Source: Heritagella caecorum
Lineage (GTDB): Bacteria; Bacillota; Clostridia; Oscillospirales; Acutalibacteraceae
NCBI GenBank assembly: GCA_904419035.1
Contig: CAJFQL010000026.1
Coordinates: 1-31,434, forward strand
DNA: 31,434 nt
Direction: 5' to 3'
The notes below the pieces were generated by a model. The model did no database searches. It was given only the letters and a program-made list of their open reading frames with translations, and was not told the DNA's origin. Each line of letters starts with the position of its first letter. Position 1 is the first letter of the stretch. Positions 24,511 to 31,420 of the stretch are shown piece by piece. The position numbers were made by a program, and so were the translations under genes.

Positions 24511-24602
24511 TATTCCGGCTGTACCGCTTCGCGCCGGATGCCAAAAACACGGCGCAGCAAAAAGCCCACAAGACCTTTCCCCCGAACCACGACCACTTTC
24601 AT
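24510..24602 (-). CDS. spoVM: SpoVM-like 30-aa amphipathic micropeptide
   Basis: 30 codons from ATG 24602 to TAA 24510, with AAGGAG about 10 nt upstream and a strong terminator at the stop. B. subtilis SpoVM is a 26-aa amphipathic helix that senses the convex forespore membrane and recruits SpoIVA. Aligned without gaps from residue 1, identical residues include K2, G13, R17, G21 and R24, and R7 replaces Lys; the hydrophobic pattern VVVV ... LVGFLL ... VF is kept. The helix-breaking Pro9 is absent (K9, flanked by G8 and G10). Clustering with the SipL-like gene and spoIVA strongly supports the call. The gene is too short for ordinary gene finding. Confidence 0.8.
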   Translation of the reverse strand: MKVVVVRGKGLVGFLLRRVFGIRREAVQPE

Positions 24603-24617
24603 GCCGAAGCACTCCTT

Positions 24618-24782
24618 TCAGCGGTGGGCCAATGTAAAGCCCATGGCTACAATGATGACCGCTGCCAAAAACAGCGTGAGCCCATACGGACAAAAACAGG
24701 AAAGGGTCAGCCCCAAACCAAACGCCGTGGCCCAACGGCCGCACCGGCGGCACACCGGGCGGGGCACACAGTGTTGTTTCAT
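24618..24782 (-). CDS. 54-aa Cys-rich single-TM protein before spoVM
   Basis: 54 codons from ATG 24782 to TGA 24618; a G-rich ribosome site (AAAGGGGG) lies about 8 nt upstream. The N-terminus has C5, C11 and C14 in a basic context (VCRRCGRW), followed by a hydrophobic stretch (about 21-50) with C29 and C31. Its stop codon runs straight into the AAGGAG of the spoVM-like gene, so the two are co-transcribed. A TATACAAT box at 24813-24806 resembles a sigma-E -10 (7 of 8), though the -35 is poor. No family recognised. It is probably a mother-cell membrane protein, inferred from context only. Confidence 0.65.
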   Translation of the reverse strand: MKQHCVPRPVCRRCGRWATAFGLGLTLSCFCPYGLTLFLAAVIIVAMGFTLAHR

Positions 24783-24845
24783 GGTTTTCGCCCCCTTTCC
24801 TTCCCATTGTATACGAAAAGGGGCAAAAAGGTTCCGCCGGGTTTT

Positions 24846-26687
24846 TTATACCCGTACGGTCACGGGATTTTGCACTTCATGGCCAATAAACGCCCAGGCG
24901 TTGCTATACTGGCCGCTACGCACTTCATTTTTCAAATTTGCGCACTGCTTTTTCAGATTCACTACCTGCTGCGCCAACTCTGTCAGCTTCCTGTCCTGTT
25001 GCTCATAAAACTGGATCATTTGATCCATTTCACCCTGTACAGACCGGCACTGAGAAAAAATCGTGCGCAGGGTGGAAGCGTCCTGGCTGTTCTGGCAGTA
25101 ATTTAAGTATGCATTGAGCGCATCGTCCAACGCTTTGCGCTGCTGCTGCAAAGTGCCCAGCATGTTGTAAGCCACGGGAATTTCCTTTTGCTGGTTAAAC
25201 TGATTCACCGACAGGTTGTACTGGTTCTGCAAATTGTTCATCTGGGTGCGCAAAGTCTGGGACTGGGCTGTCACTTTCTGCATCTGCTGCTGCATGGCAG
25301 TTAACTTCTGCTGCATGCTCTGCCCGATGTTTTGAACCTCCGGCGCCCGCTTTTTCATGTTTTCTTCGATGGCCCCGGCTTTTTGCAGGAAATTTTCGTC
25401 ACGGAGCTGACGGCTCAATGCCTGGTCCAGCATACGGCACACCGACTGGATCCATTCGTCAATGGCCGTATTCACAGCCTGGTACGCCTTTTTCAGATCC
25501 GGTGACGCAAACCGGATGGCGTTTTTATAGGCGATTTCGCCGCTGATTTGTTGGCCCTTGCGGATCATTTCATCGGCTGTGCGGCACTTCAGCTTGCACA
25601 GTAGCTGGCCCCAATAGGCCTGTGCATTTTCGGGGTCTTTATCCAGCACGCGGTTATAATAAGTGGCGGCGTCGGAAAGCTGGCCGTTATCCAGGAAAAT
25701 GTCGGCCCGTTTGAGCAAACTGCGGGCTTCCTGCTGCATCACACTGCCCGCTGAAACGGCAGCAGCCGCGGCGGCCGGTTGGGTGGTTTTCCCGTTTTTC
25801 GCATTGACCAATTTTTGGACATATTCAATCAGCTGCAGTTCGCCGACAGGCGTACCCATATTGACAGCCTGCAACGACGACAGTTCCCGGGGCAAATCCA
25901 TATCAGGCAACAAATCCCAGTACGCCGGGATCAGTGTTTTTTCTTCGCCGTTATTGATCAGTTCCAAATACCGCGCCCATTCGTTCTTCACCCAGGGCGC
26001 CGTAAAGTATTCCGGTTTGGAGCCCATCAGCACCATCACCCGGGACGTGTGCAGCGCCGAAAAGATGATGGGTTCGTAATTTTTCCCCAGGGGCAGGGAT
26101 TCCGGGGCATAGAAGGTGCGAATCCCCTTGGCCGTCAATTTTTCATACAGCGAGCGGGCCCGGAAGCTATCCAGGGTACGTTCGCCGTTATCCTGCTCCT
26201 TATAGCTGATAAACACATCATATTTTTCCTGCTTGGCCGCAATGGAGAGAATCTCCTGCATAATGGTGTTGATCTCCTGGGCCTGGGCTTCGTAACGGCC
26301 CTTAGCGCCGGGTTCGGCCCGGCGGATGACCTCCTGAAAATCGGGGTCATTTAAAATGGAACCATATTTGGCCCGGTGACAGGTGGGCACATACCGTCCG
26401 GTGGCCGGGTCTTTTACGTATTCAATACCGTATTTGCAAAGGAGCAGGCCCCAATATGCTTCGGCGTCGCCGCTGTCTTCCGCAATCACTTTTTCGTAAA
26501 CCGAAATGGCCCGGTCAAATTCGCTGTGCATACGCAGATCGTTGGCGCGGTTGTGCATGCTGATAAGCCGTTCGTCATGATCGTTTGGTAAATCCGAAAT
26601 CGAATCGCACGAATCGCACACCGCTGTCTTCCCGTCCGGGTTGGGGATCAAATTGCCGCCGCACATTTTGCATTTAAAAACTGCCAT
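24846..26687 (-). CDS. zinc ribbon-TPR-TIR-coiled-coil protein
   Basis: 613 aa. Order: zinc ribbon (C6, C9, C24, C27); TPR-like helices (43-90) ending in AYWGLLLCK; TIR domain (about 155-295) starting YDVFISYKEQD; Ala-rich linker (300-312); a second TPR-like unit (320-370) with AYWGQLLCK; and a long Gln-rich coiled coil (about 430-590). In the TIR domain E205 (GKNYEPIIFSAL) sits where NAD-cleaving TIR enzymes carry their catalytic Glu, and WVKNEW matches the box that usually reads WC-x2-E. Similar zinc-ribbon TIR proteins occur in gut Firmicutes. GGAGGA precedes the ATG. It is the last gene of the SPFH operon. Whether it is an NADase effector or a scaffold is unknown. Confidence 0.88.
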   Translation of the reverse strand: MAVFKCKMCGGNLIPNPDGKTAVCDSCDSISDLPNDHDERLISMHNRANDLRMHSEFDRAISVYEKVIAEDSGDAEAYWGLLLCKYGIEYVKDPATGRYVPTCHRAKYGSILNDPDFQEVIRRAEPGAKGRYEAQAQEINTIMQEILSIAAKQEKYDVFISYKEQDNGERTLDSFRARSLYEKLTAKGIRTFYAPESLPLGKNYEPIIFSALHTSRVMVLMGSKPEYFTAPWVKNEWARYLELINNGEEKTLIPAYWDLLPDMDLPRELSSLQAVNMGTPVGELQLIEYVQKLVNAKNGKTTQPAAAAAAVSAGSVMQQEARSLLKRADIFLDNGQLSDAATYYNRVLDKDPENAQAYWGQLLCKLKCRTADEMIRKGQQISGEIAYKNAIRFASPDLKKAYQAVNTAIDEWIQSVCRMLDQALSRQLRDENFLQKAGAIEENMKKRAPEVQNIGQSMQQKLTAMQQQMQKVTAQSQTLRTQMNNLQNQYNLSVNQFNQQKEIPVAYNMLGTLQQQRKALDDALNAYLNYCQNSQDASTLRTIFSQCRSVQGEMDQMIQFYEQQDRKLTELAQQVVNLKKQCANLKNEVRSGQYSNAWAFIGHEVQNPVTVRV

Positions 26688-26702
26688 GGTTCTTTCCTCC
26701 GT

Positions 26703-27404
26703 TTATTTCAGGATCTTGCACTTCATGTTGCGCTCTTTGAGCTGGTTGCGCACCAGTACACAGGCCTGCCAGGCTTCGGTCTCCCGTCCGGCCCGCACAC
26801 AGGAGCCGATATAGGCAATCCGCTCCGCAATAAACTGTTCCAGCGACGAAAGCGCTTCGTGGCTCATGGGGTCGCTATAGCGCAAATCTTCCGCCAGCGA
26901 CAGCATTTCCTTTTTGACCGTCTCATCTTTCACGCTCAGGGCATACCCCTGCACATCGGTCATCAAATTGCGCACAAAAAAGACCTTTTGGTTTTCGGTC
27001 TCTTCCATTTTTTCGGCGTGATCTTTGGCGATCAGCCCCGAAATCAGGAAGATCACTTCCACCGCCAAAATCAGGATTTGAATAATAAACGCCAGTTTTA
27101 CATCGCAAGCGGGAATCAACATGATCACCGTACCAGCAATCAGTTCCACCACCAGGTACACTGCGGCGCTGCGGCTGATGGGATACCCCAAAAAGAGATC
27201 CCGGGGCCGGATCCCCTCACGGCCATAGGTCAGGCAGGTGACCAGAATCTGCATCAAAAACGCCACCAGCACAAAAATGTACGAACACCAGAACGACGGC
27301 GTCATCTGCCAGTTCCCGATGAGGACAAACAGAATCAGGTTGTAAACCAGAAAGCCGGTCAGCCATCCGACCGCCCCCAAGATATATTTCTTATCCACTT
27401 TCAT
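26703..27404 (-). CDS. four-TM membrane protein of unknown function
   Basis: 233 aa. Four TM segments at about 8-30, 37-60, 79-99 and 103-126 are followed by a cytosolic helical domain of about 105 residues, rich in charged residues and ending in MKCKILK. No catalytic motif is visible. It lies 15 nt before the TIR gene and about 50 nt after the 176-aa gene in the same direction, so it should be part of the SPFH-TIR operon, possibly as a membrane anchor for it. I do not recognise the family. Confidence 0.8.
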   Translation of the reverse strand: MKVDKKYILGAVGWLTGFLVYNLILFVLIGNWQMTPSFWCSYIFVLVAFLMQILVTCLTYGREGIRPRDLFLGYPISRSAAVYLVVELIAGTVIMLIPACDVKLAFIIQILILAVEVIFLISGLIAKDHAEKMEETENQKVFFVRNLMTDVQGYALSVKDETVKKEMLSLAEDLRYSDPMSHEALSSLEQFIAERIAYIGSCVRAGRETEAWQACVLVRNQLKERNMKCKILK

Positions 27405-27456
27405 TGTGCCATTCCTCCCAGAATGGGGCTGTGCCCTTTTATGTTCTCAACCGTCT

Positions 27457-27987
27457 TTACGGTTCCGCTTTGTTTTGCAGCGCCGTTACCTCGCGCCGGA
27501 AGGCGTCCAGCCGCTGCTGTAAAGCGCCCTCGTAGTGATTTATTTGCTCCCAGCTTTTTTGCATGGAAGGGAGATACCCTTCAAACCGGTTCAGCGCATC
27601 GGCTTTTTGCAGCTTTTCGGTCATCTCAGCTTGGAACTGGAGTTCCTGTTCCCGCTCCGCTTCGTTTTTGGCCTGCTGACTAGCGAGACGCGCCGCCTTT
27701 TCGGCCGACGAGCCTTGCGCGATCCCCACGCACAAACCGATCACCGAACCGATCACCAATAAATAGAGGCCCGCCTGCATCAGCGCTTCATCACTGGGGA
27801 AGTACGTATCCAACGCATTCACCGCCATATCGCACACGCCAAATACGCAGCGTGTCCCGATGATGCCATCACAAGCATCGCCAAAACACTGGCCCAGCCC
27901 CAAGGCAAGCAAAATCACCAGCGTCCATACAACGGTATAGATGCACCCTTTTATCAGCCCTTTTATGGCGCCCGAAACCATTCTCAT
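27457..27987 (-). CDS. two-TM protein with Cys-rich loop and coiled-coil tail (copy B)
   Basis: 176 aa. TM1 at about 13-33, an extracytoplasmic loop with C34, C39, C47 and C52, TM2 at about 70-90, then a charged coiled coil (95-170) in the cytosol. The loop aligns with that of the gene just upstream (C-x4-C-x7/8-C-x3/4-C with a shared IG), so the two look like diverged tandem duplicates. The start overlaps the upstream stop as ATGA. The cysteines may form disulfides or bind metal. No known family recognised. Confidence 0.8.
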   Translation of the reverse strand: MRMVSGAIKGLIKGCIYTVVWTLVILLALGLGQCFGDACDGIIGTRCVFGVCDMAVNALDTYFPSDEALMQAGLYLLVIGSVIGLCVGIAQGSSAEKAARLASQQAKNEAEREQELQFQAEMTEKLQKADALNRFEGYLPSMQKSWEQINHYEGALQQRLDAFRREVTALQNKAEP

Positions 27988-28505
27988 TGTGCGCTCCCGC
28001 CTTTCGGTGTGCCGCCTTGGCCTTTTTCGATCAGCTGCCGGATCTCACTCTGCAACACATGCAGGTGCTTGTCCGTTTCCCTCTGGTGGGCCATCATCGT
28101 CTCGTGGGTTTTGGAAAGCCCCGTACGGATTTTTACACTCTCATTAGGCATTTCACTACACTTTAATAGCGTTTCACGAATCGTACCTGCAAAATTTTCC
28201 TGGTTTCGGTGCTCGTCCTCCACCTGGTTCGACTGGATGTGCAAAATTTGCGCCTTTTGCTTGGAAACACCTGTCGCCATACCGATTAAGAACCCAAGCA
28301 CGGCCCCAATAATCCCGCCGTAGATGAAGGTACTGGCTGGCAATTGGTCAATTCCCCGGGTACAATCTCCCACGCAGTTATTCTCACCAATAAAGCAGGT
28401 ACACAGTTCTCCCACGCACCCCAAAATTCCAATGGCCAGCACCACAGCCAGCCCGGCGAGTGCGCCGATGAATATCCCGGCGATTGAATATTTTACGACT
28501 TGCAA
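27984..28505 (-). CDS. two-TM protein with Cys-rich loop and coiled-coil tail (copy A)
   Basis: 173 aa from a TTG start at 28505 with GGAGGA 7 nt upstream, inside the end of the Lgt-like gene (13-nt overlap). TM1 about 7-29; loop with C30, C35, C37, C44 and C48; TM2 about 60-80, Gly-rich; then a soluble helical tail (about 83-165). The loop resembles that of the next gene. The tight overlaps on both sides show it is translated in step with the Lgt-like and copy B proteins, perhaps as a hetero-oligomer. Function unknown. Confidence 0.8.
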   Translation of the reverse strand: MQVVKYSIAGIFIGALAGLAVVLAIGILGCVGELCTCFIGENNCVGDCTRGIDQLPASTFIYGGIIGAVLGFLIGMATGVSKQKAQILHIQSNQVEDEHRNQENFAGTIRETLLKCSEMPNESVKIRTGLSKTHETMMAHQRETDKHLHVLQSEIRQLIEKGQGGTPKGGSAQ

Positions 28506-29308
28506 AATGATTCCTCCTCAGGTTTGGGGGCATGCCGTCCCCGGTATCGATACCAGCCGCCCCACAGGGCCAAAGCCACAAGCAGCCCCATGCTGACAAG
28601 CTGGCTAAAAGAAAATACCCCATACACGCCCCGTACCGCGTCGCCCCGCAAAAATTCCAGGCAGAACCGGCACACGGCGTAACTGGCCATATAGATAAAG
28701 ACCAATTGCCCCGAAAACCGCTTTTTTCGGTACAAAAGCAGCATACAAAGGCACAGCAGAAAAAGGCACACAGCTTCCAGCAGCTGTACCGGAAAGCACC
28801 ACCGTTCGCTGCCGTCCGGAAGGATATAATGCACCGCCAAAAAGCCGTGCCATTCCTTCCCATAACAACACCCGGCAAACAGGCACCCAAACCGGGCGAT
28901 CCCGTGAAACAGCGGGATCACGATGGCCAAGGTATCCATCTGCACCGTCAGGTGGGCAAAGGTCTGCCGGTGTTTGATAATCCAGCCCGTCACCAGCCGG
29001 TACACGAGCACAAAACCGAGCAGCCCTCCATACGCCACAAACGCGCTGCGTCGCACATCGGTAAAGGTCAGCGCCCGGCCTTCCTGCAGGCAATTGGCCA
29101 CTTCAACCAAAAAGCCGAAAAAACGCCCGCCCAGTAGCAGACCCAACGCGGCCAGCCCGAACTGCCATCCGAACCAGCGCAGGTCTTCGCTTTTTTTCAG
29201 CAGGACCGCCACAAACGGGATTAAGGCCGCCACAGTAGCGATTCCCGCAAAAAACAGGTACGGAGTCACGCCCGCGATGCGGGTGGTTTCGGTATAAACG
29301 GTGATCAT
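28493..29308 (-). CDS. divergent Lgt-like (prolipoprotein diacylglyceryl transferase family) membrane protein
   Basis: 271 aa from the ATG at 29308, which overlaps the SPFH stop as ATGA. About seven hydrophobic segments. The segment HGIARFGCLFAGCCYGK (residues 135-151) corresponds to the Lgt signature GR-x-GNF-x-N, and VAYGGLLG (91-98) to the HGG loop. True Lgt transfers diacylglycerol to the lipobox Cys of prolipoproteins. Here the signature Asn is Cys, the HGG His is Tyr and two further Cys appear (C147, C148), so it is a divergent paralog rather than the housekeeping enzyme. Its place in the SPFH-TIR operon suggests a lipid-related or purely structural membrane role; that is inference. Confidence 0.8.
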   Translation of the reverse strand: MITVYTETTRIAGVTPYLFFAGIATVAALIPFVAVLLKKSEDLRWFGWQFGLAALGLLLGGRFFGFLVEVANCLQEGRALTFTDVRRSAFVAYGGLLGFVLVYRLVTGWIIKHRQTFAHLTVQMDTLAIVIPLFHGIARFGCLFAGCCYGKEWHGFLAVHYILPDGSERWCFPVQLLEAVCLFLLCLCMLLLYRKKRFSGQLVFIYMASYAVCRFCLEFLRGDAVRGVYGVFSFSQLVSMGLLVALALWGGWYRYRGRHAPKPEEESFCKS

Positions 29309-31179
29309 ACGCTCGGTTCCTGGCCATTCCCGGCATCCGGCGCCGCGGTGTCCACCGCTTGGGTCACAGCCGGGCGGGGGTTGCCGCATTCGTCACAGAA
29401 TTTGCCCCGGTTGCCGGTTTTGCCGCATACACAGTTCCAGGTGTCGTCCTTTTGCGGGCGGGGCTTACCGCAATTCTGGCAGAATTTGCCCCGGTTGCCT
29501 TTTTGCCCGCATTCACAGTCCCAGGTATCCTCTTTTTGTGGACGGGGCTTGCCGCAATTCTGGCAGAACTTGCCCCGGTTCCCCTTTTGGCCGCATTCAC
29601 AGTCCCAAGTATCCTCGGGCTGAGGCTGAGGCTTGCCGCAATTCTGACAGAATTTGCCCTGGTTCCCCTTTTGGCCGCATGCGCAATCCCATCCGGTTGT
29701 CAAAACCGGCGGCGTTTCGGTGAAGGTTTCCATCATGGGATTGAGCGCATCTTTTGTCATGTGGATCACACCGCCCATCATGCCAAGGCCCATGCCCAAA
29801 TTGGCAATATCGGCCATACCGCCGGCGCCGCCCGCCGATGAGTTGGTAGCGATACCCACGCCCACCTGCCGGGCCGTTTCCTGCTGGTAGGTATACCCTT
29901 TCATGCGCATCTCTTCCGCTTCGGCCTGGGCCTGCATGCGGTAGCTTTCCGCTTCGCCCTGGGCCCGCGCCACTTTCATGCGGGCTTCCGTTTCGGCGCG
30001 CAGCACCTGGCGTTCCATATCCACCTTTTCCCGTTCCAGCGCCGCCGTGCTGGTTTCTTTTTTGATCTGTTCTTCCCGCACATTCAGGAAGCGGTCGGCG
30101 TACTGCTGGCGCAGGCGGTTGAAGTTTTCGTCATCCGGCAGCACCACCGTGGTGACGAAAAATTCCGGCATTTCCAGGCCGTAATCGGCTAAGTATTCGT
30201 TCAGGCTCTTGCGCAGGCCTTCGGAAAGCAGCGCAAGCTGCTCGTCGATTTCCAGAATATTGATCTGGTTCTGCTTGATAATCTGGGGCAGGCGGCTTTT
30301 CACCTGGGTCAGGATCAGCGGCTTAAACGAAGCCTGGAACGACATCACGCCGCTGTCCTGGCTTTCCTGGCGCAGCCCCATGCTGGTGCCCACCATTTTC
30401 AGCACCAGTTTGCGGGAATCGATGACCCGCACATTGTATTGGCCGCTGGCCCCGATTTCAATATGCATCCCGGTGGCCGGGTCGAACAGCCGTACTTTGC
30501 TGTCGGTCCCCCAGCGCAAGCCCATTTGCACGGCCATATTGATAAAGTAGACTTCCGAATGGAAGGCGCCTTCGGTACCGGCCGGCAGCTTATAGAATTC
30601 ATTTAATATGGGCAGTTTTTCGGTTTCCAGCGTATACCGGCCCGCCGGGAACAGATCCAGCGCCCGCCCGTTGCGGAAGAGCAAAGCTTCCTGGGATTCA
30701 TGGACAATCAGCTGCGAACCCAAATTAAAATCTTCCAGCGGGTGTTTCCACACAAAAACCGTGTTGTCGCCTTCGTATTTGATCAAGCTGGCTACGCCCG
30801 CTTTGGCTACTTTGGCTTTTCCCAACTGCTGCTGTACATCCACCACCGTGTCGCACAGCGGACAGGTATACGTCGATGTACTGCGGTCTGCCGTCAGCGT
30901 ACAGGCGCAAGTCGGGCATGTGAACGAAACCACCGTTTTTCCGTCGCCCACGCTGAGCTTTTGTTTACATACCGGGCATACGGCGTTTTTCGCCTTCGAC
31001 TGGTCATACACAATGGTATTGCCGCAATGGGGGCACACCTTCGTCGTAACTTTATCCGTTTTTACATGGATGGTATACCCGCAGTCGCAGTCGATGGTCC
31101 TTTTTGTAAAGAAGAAAAACCTTTTTTGTGTCATATGATATTTGCCGCAGTTGGGGCACTCAATGACAAATCCCGCCAT
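29305..31179 (-). CDS. SPFH-domain scaffold protein with seven zinc ribbons
   Basis: 624 aa from the ATG at 31179 (GAGGAG about 7 nt upstream). Three N-terminal zinc ribbons (C8/C11/C31/C33, C49/C52/C68/C71, C88/C91/C106/C109) precede an SPFH (stomatin/flotillin-type) domain at about 135-350. A charged coiled coil follows (355-440, LEREKVDMERQ ... RAQGEAESYRMQAQAEAEE), then a Gly/Met-rich linker and four near-identical C-terminal ribbons (497-604). There is no TM segment. It resembles the YdjI-type SPFH proteins linked to PspA membrane-stress systems in Bacillus. It is first in the six-gene operon and probably organises the membrane proteins encoded behind it. Confidence 0.9.
   Translation of the reverse strand: MAGFVIECPNCGKYHMTQKRFFFFTKRTIDCDCGYTIHVKTDKVTTKVCPHCGNTIVYDQSKAKNAVCPVCKQKLSVGDGKTVVSFTCPTCACTLTADRSTSTYTCPLCDTVVDVQQQLGKAKVAKAGVASLIKYEGDNTVFVWKHPLEDFNLGSQLIVHESQEALLFRNGRALDLFPAGRYTLETEKLPILNEFYKLPAGTEGAFHSEVYFINMAVQMGLRWGTDSKVRLFDPATGMHIEIGASGQYNVRVIDSRKLVLKMVGTSMGLRQESQDSGVMSFQASFKPLILTQVKSRLPQIIKQNQINILEIDEQLALLSEGLRKSLNEYLADYGLEMPEFFVTTVVLPDDENFNRLRQQYADRFLNVREEQIKKETSTAALEREKVDMERQVLRAETEARMKVARAQGEAESYRMQAQAEAEEMRMKGYTYQQETARQVGVGIATNSSAGGAGGMADIANLGMGLGMMGGVIHMTKDALNPMMETFTETPPVLTTGWDCACGQKGNQGKFCQNCGKPQPQPEDTWDCECGQKGNRGKFCQNCGKPRPQKEDTWDCECGQKGNRGKFCQNCGKPRPQKDDTWNCVCGKTGNRGKFCDECGNPRPAVTQAVDTAAPDAGNGQEPSV
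29368..29691 (-). repeat. 84-bp coding tandem repeats (zinc ribbons) in the SPFH gene
   Basis: Three full 28-codon units (29608-29691, 29524-29607, 29440-29523) and one diverged 24-codon unit (29368-29439). Each encodes W-[DN]-C-x-C-G-x2-G-N-x-G-K-F-C-x2-C-G-x-P-x-P. Units two and three are almost identical in protein sequence, indicating recent duplication. Confidence 0.93.
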
Positions 31180-31308
31180 ATTCTTCTCCTCTCCCTTCTT
31201 TTCGATCCTGTTCTGCCCTTTTCCCGATTCTTTTCTATAGAAATTCGGATGGGAAGATTCCCGCTCTTTCATACAGGCTGCCGCTTTCATAAGGGCAGGC
31301 ATACTCTA

Positions 31309-31314
31309 ATTATA
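31309..31314 (-). promoter_or_regulatory. -10 box of the SPFH-TIR operon
   Basis: TATAAT on the minus strand, about 130 nt above the SPFH start. The expected -35 position (31332-31337) reads TGTCAT, a weak match, and directly touches the putative IS end at 31338. The leader 31180-31300 contains short palindromes (GGGAA/TTCCC, TTCTATAGAA) but no ORF of note. Confidence 0.5.
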
Positions 31315-31372
31315 ATAGAAAAGGCTCCTGTATGACATGAACAGGTCCAGTAAAAACGGACAATAGACAAAG

Positions 31373-31415
31373 TACCCCCTGATGTAGGAAAATGGAAGTA
31401 CTACATCAGGGGGTA
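31373..31415. repeat. 15-bp palindrome covering the ribosome site of the edge ORF
   Basis: Arms 31373-31387 and 31401-31415 (TACCCCCTGATGTAG and its exact complement) with a 13-nt loop. On the plus strand the right arm contains AGGGGG, 7 nt before an ATG. If transcribed, the hairpin would hide that ribosome site, a known way to keep transposase synthesis low when transcription enters from outside. Confidence 0.85.
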
Positions 31416-31420
31416 TTACT

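Noticed and set aside
28493..29308. Housekeeping lgt
   Set aside because: Signature residues are changed (Asn to Cys, HGG His to Tyr) and the operon context is accessory. I kept it as Lgt-like only.
29368..29691. Possible CRISPR array, because of regular 84-bp repeats
   Set aside because: The repeats are in frame, directly contiguous without spacers and encode successive zinc ribbons. No Cas gene is present.
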